Below, piece by piece: positions 1 through 7,682 of a stretch of DNA of 64,000 nucleotides. Under the pieces are notes generated by a model, which ran no database searches, was not told the DNA's origin, and saw nothing but the letters and a program-made list of their open reading frames with translations. The stretch covers positions 1 to 64,000 of the forward strand of contig REDI01000043.1 of assembly GCA_007693595.1 (NCBI GenBank). The letters are read 5' to 3'. A program made the translations under genes and the position numbers. Source of the DNA: Deltaproteobacteria bacterium (GTDB lineage Bacteria; Myxococcota_A; UBA796; GCA-2862545). Each line of letters starts with the position of its first letter. Position 1 is the stretch's first letter.

Positions 1-54
1 GACACCGACACCGACACCGACACGGACACGGACACGGACACGGACACGGACACG
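1..54 (+). repeat. Hexanucleotide repeat coding for (Asp-Thr)9
   Basis: Nine in-frame copies of GACACC or GACACG: three of the first, then six of the second. The array may extend upstream of the window. Six-base units keep the reading frame, so copy-number change would only alter linker length. Confidence 0.9.
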
Positions 55-480
55 GATCTCTGTGAGCTCGGCGCGCTCGATCCGTTGGACGGGGCAGAAG
101 TGATCGAGAACGAGGGGTTCTGGGACTGGACCGAGGCCTCGGGTCTCTTCGAGGTGAATCAAGCCGTCGTCCGCGATGCCCACGCCTACGCCGAGCTTCA
201 AGCGGATCTGAACCTCACCCTGCCCGAGGTCGACTTTGCCGAACGCGAGGTCCTCGCCGCGTGGCAGGTCGCGTGGTCGACGTGTGGGCTCTTCGTTCAC
301 TCCTGGTCGGTGGGCCGCGACTCATCGAGCGGCGCGGCGCGTCTGGATGTCACCTTCGAAGATACCAGCGCGAACTGCGACGAGGCCTGCGACATGCTCG
401 ACGAGGCGCTGCTCATCGTCTCGGTGCCTCGAAGCGATGCCGTCGGCGCGGTCTGCCGCGACCAGACGGGCGGGTGCTAG
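1..480 (+). CDS. Asp-Thr repeat secreted-type hypothetical protein, 5' truncated
   Basis: The reading frame is open from the first base, so the N-terminus lies outside the window. It begins with nine Asp-Thr pairs and continues into an acidic, otherwise unremarkable domain of about 140 residues that ends in a Cys-containing segment (CDEACDM, then QTGGC at the C-terminus). Asp-Thr runs of this kind are usual just after the lipobox in surface lipoproteins of Myxococcota, so a missing signal peptide upstream is likely (inference). The folded part matches no family I recognise. The four Cys near the end could form disulfides, which fits export. The next gene on the same strand is also a lipoprotein, but a 72-base gap separates them. 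Confidence 0.6.
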   Translation, partial: DTDTDTDTDTDTDTDTDTDLCELGALDPLDGAEVIENEGFWDWTEASGLFEVNQAVVRDAHAYAELQADLNLTLPEVDFAEREVLAAWQVAWSTCGLFVHSWSVGRDSSSGAARLDVTFEDTSANCDEACDMLDEALLIVSVPRSDAVGAVCRDQTGGC

Positions 481-552
481 ATCAGGGGTCGACACACGGC
501 GTAGGGCCCTGAGGCGTGGGAGTGGTTAGCGCCCCGTATCCCCGGAGGTCCG

Positions 553-1110
553 ATGTCGTCTCGCCTTGCCCTCGCGTTGACCAGCTCCCTCATCCTCGCC
601 TGCGCTGGAGGCGTCGATCTCGAGGAACCTCGCCCGGTCCGAGCCTCTACCCCCTCCTTCGACCGACTCTTTGATGGGATCGAGCGCGGCTGCAGCATCG
701 CTCCGGAGCTGGCCCAGCTCCTTGAGTCCCTGGCGAGCGAGACCCCCGAGGGGCGCTGGAGCCCCAGCAGCTCGGTGACAGCGCCCTCCGAGATCGCGTC
801 TTCGCTGGGAGTTCCCGAGCTCCTCACCTCCGGAGAGAGCCACACCTCGCTGCTCCTCCCCGTGACCGGCGCGACGTGGCATGGCTACGAGGTTCGAGGC
901 ATCGAGCACACCCGAGGGCACAGCAACGGCATCTATGTCTTCGCCCTGGTTCTTAGGGAGAACGCTGAGACTCTCGATAAGGAGCTGAAGCAGCGCTTCA
1001 CCATCACCGACTCCTGCGCCGGGATCGAAGACTGCGTCACCGAGCCCGCGATGATGAGGACGCTCCCTCACAGCGAGGGGGCGGCGCTGACCTGCGACCT
1101 CTCGGTCTGA
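553..1110 (+). CDS. Putative lipoprotein of unknown function
   Basis: A 185-residue protein that starts with a type II signal peptide: basic n-region MSSR, hydrophobic stretch, and lipobox ILAC with the Cys at about residue 17. The residue after the Cys is Ala and then Gly-Gly, which would favour outer-membrane sorting by the usual Gram-negative rule (inference). An upstream GGAGG lies six bases before the ATG. The mature part contains four further Cys (CSIA, DSCAGIEDC, LTCDL), possibly two disulfides. No family is recognised. The next gene is convergent. Confidence 0.65.
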   Translation: MSSRLALALTSSLILACAGGVDLEEPRPVRASTPSFDRLFDGIERGCSIAPELAQLLESLASETPEGRWSPSSSVTAPSEIASSLGVPELLTSGESHTSLLLPVTGATWHGYEVRGIEHTRGHSNGIYVFALVLRENAETLDKELKQRFTITDSCAGIEDCVTEPAMMRTLPHSEGAALTCDLSV

Positions 1111-1140
1111 GGGGGCCGACTCCCCGGCGGGCGCGAGCCG

Positions 1141-2400
1141 TCAGACGTTCCGAAGGAGCGAGATCACGACCGTCTTGTCGTTGCCGCCCATGTTGGCGGT
1201 GAGCCCGGTCGTGGGGGTGGACGCGAGCTGGTAGTCGCCGCAGAGTCCCTTCATCTGGCGGTAGATCTCGAGGATCTGCTTGACGCCGGTCGCGCCCACC
1301 GGGTGACCGAAGCCGACCAGCCCGCCGCCGGTATTCACGGGGAGGGAGCCGTCGAGGTGGGTGGTGCCATCCTTGACGAGCTCGGCGCCCTTGCCCTTGT
1401 CAGCCCAGCCGAGGGCCTCGTACATGAGCGCCTCGGTGATGGTGAAGCAGTCGTGTACCTCGGCGACGTCGATGTCGGAGGGGGAGAGGCCGGCGCCTTC
1501 GTAGGCGCGCTGGGCTGCGATGGCGGTGGTCTGCATGACGAGGGGATCGCCGTCATCGTAGAGGTTGCCGGTCGCCTGCTCGACGTGGAGGACCTCGATG
1601 CAGTCGGAGGGCTCCTTGCCGAGCTTGCGCAGGCCCTCTTCGCTGGCGACGATCAGGGCTGCGCCACCGTCGCTGACCTGGCTGCAGTCGGTGACCTTGA
1701 GGTAGGGCTGCAGATCTTCGTTCGAGAGGAACTTGGGGTTGCGCTCATTGGCTGCCGCGGCGTGCTCGAGGGTGACCGTCACCGCTCTCATGTGGGCGAG
1801 CGGGTTCTTGTTGGCGTTGGCGTACGCCTTGACCGCGAAGTGGGCGATGTCTTCTTCGGTGACGCCGTAGGCTTCGAAGTAGGCCTTCATGCGCCGAGCG
1901 AAGAGGGCGGGGAAGGTGAAGTCGTCGATCTGTCGCTGGGTGGCGTAGTGGGAAGCGCGTGCGAGGTAGTCGCCCCCGACCCGCGCCGAGGCGGTGGTCT
2001 GGACCTCCGCTCCAGCGACGAGGTTGACGTCGGTGCCGGCTTGGATGCTCTCGACGGCGCTCGAGAAGGCGAGGCCGCCCGAGGCACAGGCCCCCTCGAC
2101 GCGCATGGCCGGCTTGTAGAGCAGGCCTGGGTCCGCTCCGACGAGGGCCGCGCCCAGATGACCTTGACTGCTGAAGAGCTCGCCGACGAAGTTGCCGATC
2201 CAGGCCTTGTCGATCACCGAGGCCTCGGTGCCCGTGGCGGTCAACGCCCCCCGGACCGCGGCGGTGATGGTCTGCTCGAGGGTCGGGTTCTCGCGCCTGC
2301 CGAAGTCGGGGTGGCGCTTCCAGATGAAGTCTGGATGGTTCTTACCGATAAAGGGGGTGATGTGACCACCCACTACGAAGGTGCGGCGACGTAGACTCAT
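1141..2400 (-). CDS. Thiolase family protein (acetyl-CoA acyltransferase type)
   Basis: A 419-residue thiolase that should catalyse CoA-dependent C-C bond cleavage or condensation of acyl-CoA in fatty-acid or polyketide-like metabolism. The acyl-accepting Cys is C105 in VEGACASGG. The C-terminal half has the HDCF motif near residue 315 and NTGGGLVGFGHPVGATG near residue 365. This is the motif pattern of SCP-x-like thiolases rather than the FadA type, which carries a second Cys in a CxGxG context. Length is normal for the family. AAGGAG sits six bases upstream of the ATG. It is transcribed alone, so pathway and substrate cannot be read from context. Confidence 0.85.
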   Translation of the reverse strand: MSLRRRTFVVGGHITPFIGKNHPDFIWKRHPDFGRRENPTLEQTITAAVRGALTATGTEASVIDKAWIGNFVGELFSSQGHLGAALVGADPGLLYKPAMRVEGACASGGLAFSSAVESIQAGTDVNLVAGAEVQTTASARVGGDYLARASHYATQRQIDDFTFPALFARRMKAYFEAYGVTEEDIAHFAVKAYANANKNPLAHMRAVTVTLEHAAAANERNPKFLSNEDLQPYLKVTDCSQVSDGGAALIVASEEGLRKLGKEPSDCIEVLHVEQATGNLYDDGDPLVMQTTAIAAQRAYEGAGLSPSDIDVAEVHDCFTITEALMYEALGWADKGKGAELVKDGTTHLDGSLPVNTGGGLVGFGHPVGATGVKQILEIYRQMKGLCGDYQLASTPTTGLTANMGGNDKTVVISLLRNV

Positions 2401-2580
2401 GGCGACTCCTTGGGGGAGCGAGGGAGGGATGGAGGGGCGCTGGTGCGCCCACGGCGCGCCCTTGACGTCGGGGCTGTAACCTCCCGGCGTCGTGCACGCG
2501 GTGCGTCTCGGCCTGTCTGGGGTCGTGCCACACTGGCCGCGTCGAGGGCCGGCGCATCGCGCGGTCGCTAGCGGACCCGA

Positions 2581-2690
2581 TACCTCAGCGCCGACACCTC
2601 AGCGCCGACATCTCAGCGCCGGCAGGTCAGCGCCGACAGGTCAGCGCCGACACCTCAGCGCCGACAGGTCAGCGCCGACAGGTCAGCGGT
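2581..2690. repeat. 14-bp tandem repeat, about eight copies
   Basis: A TCAGCGCCGACA core recurs at positions 2585, 2599, 2613, 2627, 2641, 2655, 2669 and 2683, exactly every 14 bases. Units end in either ACC or AGG, which gives two alternating subtypes. The last copy is partial and supplies the stop codon (TGA on the minus strand) of the adjacent gene. The unit is not a multiple of three and there are no spacers, so it is neither a coding repeat nor CRISPR. Confidence 0.9.
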
Positions 2691-3330
2691 AGGGGTGCTG
2701 CTCGCCCGTATCTTGCAGGTGCTTCTCCCAGGAACCGTTGAGGTTGGACTCCATGCGTTCCATGTCCTGGTCCCAGTAGGTGGTCTGACGGAACTCGTTG
2801 AAGATGTTCTCTTGTTCGGCCATGAGCTCGTTGAAGTTGTGGGTCGAGGGATCGCGACGGTACTCTTGGAGGTTCTGCCGAAGGTCTCGCACGCGCTCCA
2901 TCGTGCGCTCCGCCGCGGGATCCTTGGGCTTGGTCGACATGCGTTGGAGCGCGGCCTGCCACTGGGTCGAGGACGTGCGGGCGAGCTGAATGTCGGGGCG
3001 GTTTCGTCGCTCTCGAGCGGCTTCCCGCGCTTCGGCCAAGCGGACATCCGTCGAGGACTGACGACGGGGGGCGGCGCTCTCGGAGTCGCCGGGGGTCGCG
3101 CCAGGCGGCAGCCCGGCGGGCTGGGTCGTCTCGGCAGCGGCGCCCTCGGTGCTTCGATCCCGGGTGAAGGCGGGCGCCTCGTCGGGGCGGGCCTGCTGGG
3201 CCGCCGGCGGAGGTGGCGGAGTCGGGGCGTCGGGGATGGGCTGGGTCGCGACCAGGCCCCACGGAACGAGCACCGCCGCGAGGGCGACGCCTACAACACC
3301 GATGCCTGCGAAAATGAGTACCTTCTTCAC
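2683..3330 (-). CDS. Membrane-anchored hypothetical protein
   Basis: The start is the GTG at 3330, preceded by GGAGG at four to eight bases, giving 215 residues; the open frame upstream of it has no such signal. Residues 1-25 form a single hydrophobic anchor (VKKVLIFAGIGVVGVALAAV). A Pro- and Ala-rich linker follows, then a charged helical region of about 120 residues rich in Arg, Gln and Glu (RERRNRPDIQLART; NFNELMAEQENIFNEFR) and the C-terminus HPYR. It probably sits in the inner membrane with its bulk in the periplasm. No known family. Its stop codon lies inside the 14-bp repeat array, so changes in repeat number could alter the 3' end. Confidence 0.6.
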   Translation of the reverse strand: MKKVLIFAGIGVVGVALAAVLVPWGLVATQPIPDAPTPPPPPAAQQARPDEAPAFTRDRSTEGAAAETTQPAGLPPGATPGDSESAAPRRQSSTDVRLAEAREAARERRNRPDIQLARTSSTQWQAALQRMSTKPKDPAAERTMERVRDLRQNLQEYRRDPSTHNFNELMAEQENIFNEFRQTTYWDQDMERMESNLNGSWEKHLQDTGEQHPYR

Positions 3331-3424
3331 GGTTCCTCCGAGGGTGTGCCGAGCCGATTCGCTCGGGGAGTCGTCTGATCCAGAAGAGGGCGTTAACCGG
3401 CCGGGCGACCAAGGTGGAGTCTGA

Positions 3425-4270
3425 ATGAAGCCCTTGCTGAAGTGGGCGGGCGGGAAGCGGCGGCTCGCCGAAGCCATAACCAGGGTTTTCCCAGGACCAT
3501 GCGCAGGCACGTACTTTGAGCCTTTCTGCGGAGGGGCGTCGGTCTTTCTCCGTCGCCGCGCTCTTGGCACGGTGGAGCGGGCGGTGCTCTCCGATGCCAA
3601 CCCCCGACTCATCGCGATGTACCAAGCGGTTCGCGATGACGTGGAAGGGGTTCTCGATGCGCTCCAGCGCCTGCCCAGCCTCGAGGACGGCTCTTGGCGA
3701 GATGCGTACTACGACGTTCGGAGCGCCTTTAACGCTTGTGAACCTCGCCGGGTCGACCAGGCGGCCCGGCTGATCTGGTTGAATAAGACGTGCTACAACG
3801 GCCTCTATCGCGAGAGTGTGTCCACGGGCTTCAACGTCCCTGTCGGCCGCTACAAGGCTCCTCGACTCCCCAAGCCCGAGCACGTCCGTCGGGTGTCGGA
3901 GCTGCTGCAAGGCGCCGAGCTCTACGCCGCCAGCTTCGAGCAGGTCATGGCCCGCGCGGGCGAGGGCGATCAGATCTACTGCGACCCACCTTACGTCCCC
4001 CTCGATCAGCCTTCCAACTTCACGGCCTACAGCAAGGGGGGCTTCGACCTCGACGCGCAGCGTGCTCTGGCGTCCGCCGCCAAAGGGGCAGCGGCCCGGG
4101 GTGCGGTGGTCGTCTTGTCCAACCACGACACGCGCTTCGTCCGTCGCGAGCTCTATTCCGCCGCCCATGGCTTCGAGGTGGTCTCGTCTTTCGGGGTCCG
4201 TCGCTCGATCGGACGGGATCCCGTTACCCGAAAGCCTGTCCGCGAGATCTTGTGTCGGATCGGTAGCTAA
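3425..4270 (+). CDS. dam: Dam-type DNA adenine-N6 methyltransferase
   Basis: A 281-residue D12-class methyltransferase that transfers methyl from S-adenosylmethionine to adenine N6, presumably at GATC. The SAM-binding motif is at residues 31-41 (FEPFCGGASVF), with KWAGGKRRL at the N-terminus, typical of this class. The catalytic DPPY is at residues 187-190. Length matches Dam (about 270-280). No restriction endonuclease gene lies nearby, so this looks like a solitary methylase used for replication, repair or gene regulation (inference). It is divergent from the membrane-anchored gene to its left, with 94 bases between the starts. The target site cannot be read from sequence alone. Confidence 0.85.
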   Translation: MKPLLKWAGGKRRLAEAITRVFPGPCAGTYFEPFCGGASVFLRRRALGTVERAVLSDANPRLIAMYQAVRDDVEGVLDALQRLPSLEDGSWRDAYYDVRSAFNACEPRRVDQAARLIWLNKTCYNGLYRESVSTGFNVPVGRYKAPRLPKPEHVRRVSELLQGAELYAASFEQVMARAGEGDQIYCDPPYVPLDQPSNFTAYSKGGFDLDAQRALASAAKGAAARGAVVVLSNHDTRFVRRELYSAAHGFEVVSSFGVRRSIGRDPVTRKPVREILCRIGS

Positions 4271-4426
4271 GGCGCACCGTCTCGCCGGGACTTCGGCGTA
4301 TCGTCTTGTCTTGGCCCGTCTCGATCCTCCCACGAAGCGTCATCTCGCCGCCCGCCTTGGGCTTTGGTTGGTTATGCATCGGGGCCCGCGTCCCCCCAGA
4401 GCCGTGGAGTGTGGATGTCAGGTCTC

Positions 4427-4431
4427 GGAGG
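4427..4431 (+). promoter_or_regulatory. Ribosome binding site fixing the sppA start
   Basis: GGAGG seven bases before the ATG at 4439. The upstream in-frame ATG at 4364 has no such site, and the 25 extra residues it would add are not signal-like. Confidence 0.75.
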
Positions 4432-4438
4432 AAATCGG

Positions 4439-6271
4439 ATGAGTCAAGCGAAAGATAGCCCCAAGCGCAGCGGTCGCATGGTCACCCTCGTGCTGCTGGG
4501 CGTCACCTTCACGGTCTTTGTGGTGTTCGCCGCGGCGTTCGGGGCGCTGGTGCTCTACCTTCAACGCGATGTGCCGGCCAAGGTGTCCGAGGGCAGCTTC
4601 CTCAAGATCCCCCTCTCGGGACCCATCACCGATGCGCCGGTCACGCCAGGCATCTTCTCGGATCCCTCCGAGAGCGCACCCACCGCGACCGTCGTGTCGA
4701 CGGCGATCCGAAAGGCTGCGGAGGATCAACGGATCAACGGGGTCTACATCGAGCTCAAGACCCCCATGATGGGCTGGGCGCTCACCCGCGAGATCCGCGA
4801 GGCCCTGCTCACCCTGCGCGAAGCCGACAAGCCCTGCGTGGTCTACGGCGAGACCTACACCATGCGGGACTATTACCTGGCGAGTGCCTGTGATCGGGTG
4901 CTGATCGCGCCCTCGGGTATCCCGCTCGTCACCGGGCAGGCTCTGTCGGTCACCTACTACCGCGACGCGCTCGAGTACCTGGGAATCACCCCGCGCTTCG
5001 TGCACGCGGGGGATTATAAGACCGCGGTCGAGCCCTTCGAGCGCATGGCCCCCTCCGACGCCGCCGTCGAGTCTTACGAGTTTCTCCTCGACGGACTCTG
5101 GGGTACGGTGATCGACGAGATCGCCGCCTCGCGCGGGCTGGAACCCGAACAGGTCGCCACGCTGATCGATGGGGCCTCCCTCACCCCAGCTCGCATGGTC
5201 GAGGCTGGCCTCTTCGATGGGATCGCCTACGCCGACGCCGTCGAGGCACACCTCGGCTCCGCGCGGAGCGATGACTTCTTCGACAAGCTGGGGGGCAAGC
5301 CGGTCTTGGCCTCCAAGAGCGAGCGAAAGAAGCGCTTTACCACGCTCAAGGAGTACCGAAAAGACCTCTTCCCCGCCGCACGGGGCAAGAAGGTCGCGGT
5401 GGTCTTCGCCGAAGGCGCCATCCTCTCGGGCAAGGGGTCGGGTGGGCTCTTCGGCTCCGAGGGACTCTTCGACGGGCGCTTTCGCGAGATGATGCAGAAG
5501 ATCCGCGACGATGACGAGGTCTCGGCGGTCGTGCTCCGCGTGAACAGCCCGGGGGGCTCGGCGCTGGCAGCCGACATGATGCACCGCGAGATCGAGCTGA
5601 CCAAAGCCAAGGGCAAGCCGGTGGTGGTGAGCATGGCCGATTACGCCGCTTCGGGTGGCTACATGATCAGCGCCAACGCGGACTACATCTTCGCGCATCC
5701 CAACACGATCACGGGCTCCATCGGTGTCTTCGGGCAGTTCTTCGACGTGAGCGGCTCCTACGAGAAGCTCAAGCTCGCCGAGCACGTCTACAAGCGCGGC
5801 GAGCACGCCGACCTGCTCTACCTCACCAAGCCGCACTCCGACGAAGATCGCGCGCTCCTGCAGCAGTTCGTCGACGACACCTACAACAGCTTCGTCTCGC
5901 TCGTCGCCGTAGGCCGGGCGGTCGACCCCTCCGAGATCGAGCCCGTCGCTCAGGGGCGGGTCTGGACCGGCTCCCAGGCTCTCGATGGGCGGCACCTCGT
6001 CGACGGGATCGGAGGCTATGAAGAAGCGATCGCCAAGGCGCGTGAGCTCGCCTCCTTGGGCGATGACGCGGGCGTGGTGCGCTACCCCGAGCAGAAGTCC
6101 TTCTTCGAGATCCTTCTCGAGGAGCTCTCCTCGGCCGAGCAGCCGGTCGTTCGCGTCGAGCTGCCGCTCCAAGGTGCCGAAGAGGTGCTGCGCGAGATCG
6201 AACTCCTCCGTGCCTTCAGCGAGGGCGGGGGTGTGGTCGCCTACCTGCCCGGCAAGCCCGGCTTGCGCTGA
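4439..6271 (+). CDS. sppA: Signal peptide peptidase SppA, 67-kDa tandem type
   Basis: A 610-residue membrane serine protease of family S49 that degrades signal peptides released by leader peptidase. One N-terminal transmembrane helix (about residues 15-45) precedes two related protease domains. The general-base Lys is K194 in AGDYKTAVEPF from the first domain. The nucleophile is S405 in YAASGGYMIS from the second. These match the split Lys/Ser dyad of E. coli SppA, and the length fits the long form. The gene is convergent with the caspase-like gene, with nine bases between their ends. Confidence 0.92.
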   Translation: MSQAKDSPKRSGRMVTLVLLGVTFTVFVVFAAAFGALVLYLQRDVPAKVSEGSFLKIPLSGPITDAPVTPGIFSDPSESAPTATVVSTAIRKAAEDQRINGVYIELKTPMMGWALTREIREALLTLREADKPCVVYGETYTMRDYYLASACDRVLIAPSGIPLVTGQALSVTYYRDALEYLGITPRFVHAGDYKTAVEPFERMAPSDAAVESYEFLLDGLWGTVIDEIAASRGLEPEQVATLIDGASLTPARMVEAGLFDGIAYADAVEAHLGSARSDDFFDKLGGKPVLASKSERKKRFTTLKEYRKDLFPAARGKKVAVVFAEGAILSGKGSGGLFGSEGLFDGRFREMMQKIRDDDEVSAVVLRVNSPGGSALAADMMHREIELTKAKGKPVVVSMADYAASGGYMISANADYIFAHPNTITGSIGVFGQFFDVSGSYEKLKLAEHVYKRGEHADLLYLTKPHSDEDRALLQQFVDDTYNSFVSLVAVGRAVDPSEIEPVAQGRVWTGSQALDGRHLVDGIGGYEEAIAKARELASLGDDAGVVRYPEQKSFFEILLEELSSAEQPVVRVELPLQGAEEVLREIELLRAFSEGGGVVAYLPGKPGLR

Positions 6272-6280
6272 GCGGGGGGC

Positions 6281-7489
6281 TCAGGGTCCGGAGCACACCA
6301 GCTCGCCGCCCTTGCGTGAGCAGTCGTACTTGCCGGGTCCAAGGATCATGGCGGATCCTTCGAGCTCCGCCCCTTCGAAGATCCCCTTCAGCTTGCACGG
6401 CCCGGCCAAAAACTGGCGCACGTAGCATGATGGAGCGCAAGACGTGACCGGCTTCTCACGGCACTGGACGGACTGGCTCGAGCCGGAGGCCCAGACGAAC
6501 TTGGCGGCTGAAACGGTCCAATCGGGGAGGGCGACCTTGGGCTCCGGTGGCTCTTCGGGTCGATCGAGGGGCCCGTCGGTGGGGCGACCACGCACCCCTT
6601 GTGCGACCACCATTCCGGGGTCGAACTGGCCCTCGGCGATCGGGATCTGCCCTTGGGGGCTCAGTCGGCTCAAGAGGTAGGCGTGAAGCTCTGCCCCGGT
6701 GATATAGCGGTCGCGGTTCGCATCGGCGGCGCCGGCGATCCCTTCGGCGAAGACCTTGCCGAAGGCCCCGTCGCGTCCGGGACGCTGGGGCTGGCTCGCC
6801 GAGAGGACCATCCAGTCGGGGGGCATGGTGGGCCAGTCGGCGGCGGCGGGTCCGAAGAAGCTGATACCATCGAGGGCGTTCCGGTGAACGACGTCGGTGA
6901 CGATGAGCGCGTTGCCTGCCCGGATCCAGGTCTGGAGGTCCTGGGCGAGCTGGTTGAGCTCGAAGCCGTCTTCCTGGCCGTTCTGGAGGGTCGAGTCGTG
7001 GGCGAGGAGCACCGGCAAGCCCAGGTCGGCCCCGATGCCGTGGCCGACGAAGTAGAAGAGGAAGAGGTCGTTGGCGCCGACGAGCTGGGGGATCTTGGTG
7101 TGGAGCAGCTCGGTGATACCCGCCTTGGTGGCCTCTCCGTCGCCGAGGAAGAAGACCTCGTCGAAGCCTGCCTCGTGGCGCAGAGCGTTCGCGACGGTCG
7201 CGGCGTCGGAGCGCCCGAAGTTCAGCTCGGTGGCATCGGGCAGGTTGCGGTAGGAGCTGATGCCGACGACGAGCGCGACGTAGCTCCGGCCTGAAACGGG
7301 GGTGACGGGCTCTGCCTCGGTGTCGGGCTCTTGCTCGGGGTCGAGGGGTTGGGCAGGGAGGACAGGAGAGGAGCCGTCGGCCCCGGGCTCCGTGATCTGG
7401 CCTCCGGGCTCTTCGGCCTCGTCGTCCTGTCCCCAGGCTGGGGCGGCCACCAGGGCCGTCGCGAGCAGCGCCGATCGCGCAAGGTGCAT
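6281..7489 (-). CDS. Secreted caspase-fold (C14-like) protein lacking the catalytic Cys
   Basis: The start is the ATG at 7489, with AGGAGG six bases upstream. The 402-residue product opens with a signal peptide (cleavage likely after about residue 20, APAWG) and an acidic, Pro-rich linker to about residue 66. A caspase-like domain follows: VALVVGISSY at 71-80 as the first strand, FLFYFVGHG with the expected His at 150, and then IVTDVVHRN. Active prokaryotic caspases have DACH or a close variant here; V201 replaces the Cys, so proteolysis is unlikely. After about residue 300 there is a Pro-rich stretch and a Cys-rich C-terminal region with eight Cys. It probably acts as an exported binding or scaffold protein (inference). 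Confidence 0.75.
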   Translation of the reverse strand: MHLARSALLATALVAAPAWGQDDEAEEPGGQITEPGADGSSPVLPAQPLDPEQEPDTEAEPVTPVSGRSYVALVVGISSYRNLPDATELNFGRSDAATVANALRHEAGFDEVFFLGDGEATKAGITELLHTKIPQLVGANDLFLFYFVGHGIGADLGLPVLLAHDSTLQNGQEDGFELNQLAQDLQTWIRAGNALIVTDVVHRNALDGISFFGPAAADWPTMPPDWMVLSASQPQRPGRDGAFGKVFAEGIAGAADANRDRYITGAELHAYLLSRLSPQGQIPIAEGQFDPGMVVAQGVRGRPTDGPLDRPEEPPEPKVALPDWTVSAAKFVWASGSSQSVQCREKPVTSCAPSCYVRQFLAGPCKLKGIFEGAELEGSAMILGPGKYDCSRKGGELVCSGP

Positions 7490-7495
7490 TCCGTT

Positions 7496-7501
7496 CCTCC
7501 T
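7496..7501 (-). promoter_or_regulatory. Ribosome binding site fixing the caspase-like gene start
   Basis: AGGAGG on the minus strand, six bases before the ATG at 7489. The two earlier in-frame ATGs (7513 and 7510) lack a comparable site, and using them would place Thr-Arg residues before the signal peptide. Confidence 0.75.
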
Positions 7502-7682
7502 CGTCGTCATCATACCAACCCCTGAGCCCTCGTCATCATGCCCGCTGCGGAAGGAGCTCGACCTAACGGCTTTAGGACGAGACGATCCCGACGCTGGTGT
7601 GTAAGTTGTTCGCGGCGGAGTCGTTCCATGGAGCAGGGCTTAGCCGACGCCCCGGCCGACGTCAGACCTGAAGGGAGAAAGG

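Noticed and set aside
2581-2690. CRISPR-like array
   Set aside because: The 14-base units are directly adjacent without spacers, and no cas gene is near.
4418-6172. A 584-codon minus-strand frame opposite sppA
   Set aside because: SppA has an intact Lys/Ser dyad and a good ribosome binding site, and the opposite frame shows no domain.
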